Of a stretch of DNA of 64,000 bases, positions 63,690 through 64,000 are shown in pieces. Both the position numbers and the translations under genes were made by a program. This DNA is from Paraburkholderia monticola (GTDB lineage Bacteria > Pseudomonadota > Gammaproteobacteria > Burkholderiales > Burkholderiaceae): assembly GCF_001580545.1 (NCBI RefSeq), contig NZ_LRBG01000009.1, positions 124,001 to 188,000 of the forward strand. Direction: 5' to 3'. Below the pieces are notes generated by a model, which did no database searches, was not told the origin of the DNA, and was given only the letters and a program-made list of their open reading frames with translations. Each line of letters opens with the position of its first letter. The first letter of the stretch is position 1.

Positions 63690-64000
63690 TCAGATGTCCG
63701 ACGCGGTGGCCGGCTCCAGCGTATTGAAGGTTTGCGACAGCGGCGCGGCCCCGGGACCGATGTCGCGCACGGCCTTCCATTTGGCGCGGATGAACGGCCG
63801 GTCGTGGCCGGAGACCTTCAGCGCGATGTGCGTAACCCAGCGCTGCGTCGGCACGTGCACGCCGTGCATCGCGATGGCCAGCACCATCATGCTGACGGCG
63901 ACCGGCAGCGCGGACAGCCGGCCCGGCTCCGCATCCCACGCGATGCGCACGAACACGAGGGCGGCGAGCGCGCCGACGATGCAGCCGGTCACCGCTTCGG
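63690..64000 (-). CDS. Partial membrane protein of unknown function (5' end outside window)
   Basis: The frame is open to the right edge, so only the C-terminal ~103 residues are seen. Two hydrophobic helices (IVGALAALVFVRIAW and SALPVAVSMMVLAIAMHGV) are followed by a soluble tail of about 50 residues ending EPATASDI. A GTG at 63992 could be a start but more likely lies inside the gene. No family recognised. A 190-base spacer separates it from modA. Confidence 0.5.
   Translation of the reverse strand, partial: EAVTGCIVGALAALVFVRIAWDAEPGRLSALPVAVSMMVLAIAMHGVHVPTQRWVTHIALKVSGHDRPFIRAKWKAVRDIGPGAAPLSQTFNTLEPATASDI

Overview
The window is high-GC DNA (roughly 63-65% by eye) with strong third-position G/C bias. 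The order mdh / gntR / sdhCDAB-sdhE-gltA / leuCDB-asd-fimV-truA-trpF-trpB-(DNA methyltransferase)-trpA-accD-folC-SPOR-cvpA-purF-metZ is typical of Burkholderia and Paraburkholderia. From memory, this block sits on the second chromosome in that group. I saw no tRNA, rRNA, CRISPR array, insertion sequence or prophage.

Layout. (1) 1-6.6 kb: start of mdh, a GntR/UTRA regulator with a perfect 16-bp palindrome in its own promoter region, then succinate dehydrogenase, its flavinylation factor and citrate synthase, closed by a strong terminator. (2) 6.8-26.2 kb: a long + strand run of biosynthetic genes. It covers leucine (leuC, leuD, leuB, with an entericidin-like lipoprotein gene inserted between leuC and leuD), asd, fimV, truA, tryptophan (trpF, trpB, trpA, with a beta-class DNA methyltransferase gene between trpB and trpA), accD, folC, a SPOR protein, cvpA, purF and metZ. 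A short Ile/Thr-rich open frame followed by competing hairpins precedes asd and looks like a transcription attenuator. (3) 26.2-29.8 kb: AraC regulator, FKBP isomerase, a soluble histidine-kinase-like protein with a degenerate ATPase domain, and a CNNM/CorC-type membrane protein.

(4) 29.9-48.4 kb: a minus-strand cluster for alpha-glucan and trehalose metabolism, transcribed glgE, treS-maltokinase, glgB, glgX, treZ, malQ, treY. Together these genes can turn trehalose into maltose, maltose-1-phosphate and branched glucan (TreS-Mak, GlgE, GlgB), and return glucan to trehalose (GlgX, TreZ, TreY), with MalQ handling short maltodextrins. GlgE carries an extra N-terminal GH13-like domain whose catalytic residues are partly lost. 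A perfect 15-bp hairpin divides the cluster between glgB and glgX.

(5) 48.9-64 kb: a mixed accessory region. It holds a DUF1345 membrane protein; a three-subunit periplasmic FAD sugar dehydrogenase (Tat-exported small subunit, GMC flavoprotein with Fe-S cysteines, triheme cytochrome c); a PPP-type phosphatase; a RES/Xre toxin-antitoxin pair with an operator-like inverted repeat; a low-complexity secreted protein; two LysR regulators, each divergent from an enzyme gene (tautomerase, SDR); a small surface-antigen-like protein; and molybdate genes (modE facing modABC). A partial membrane protein runs off the right edge.
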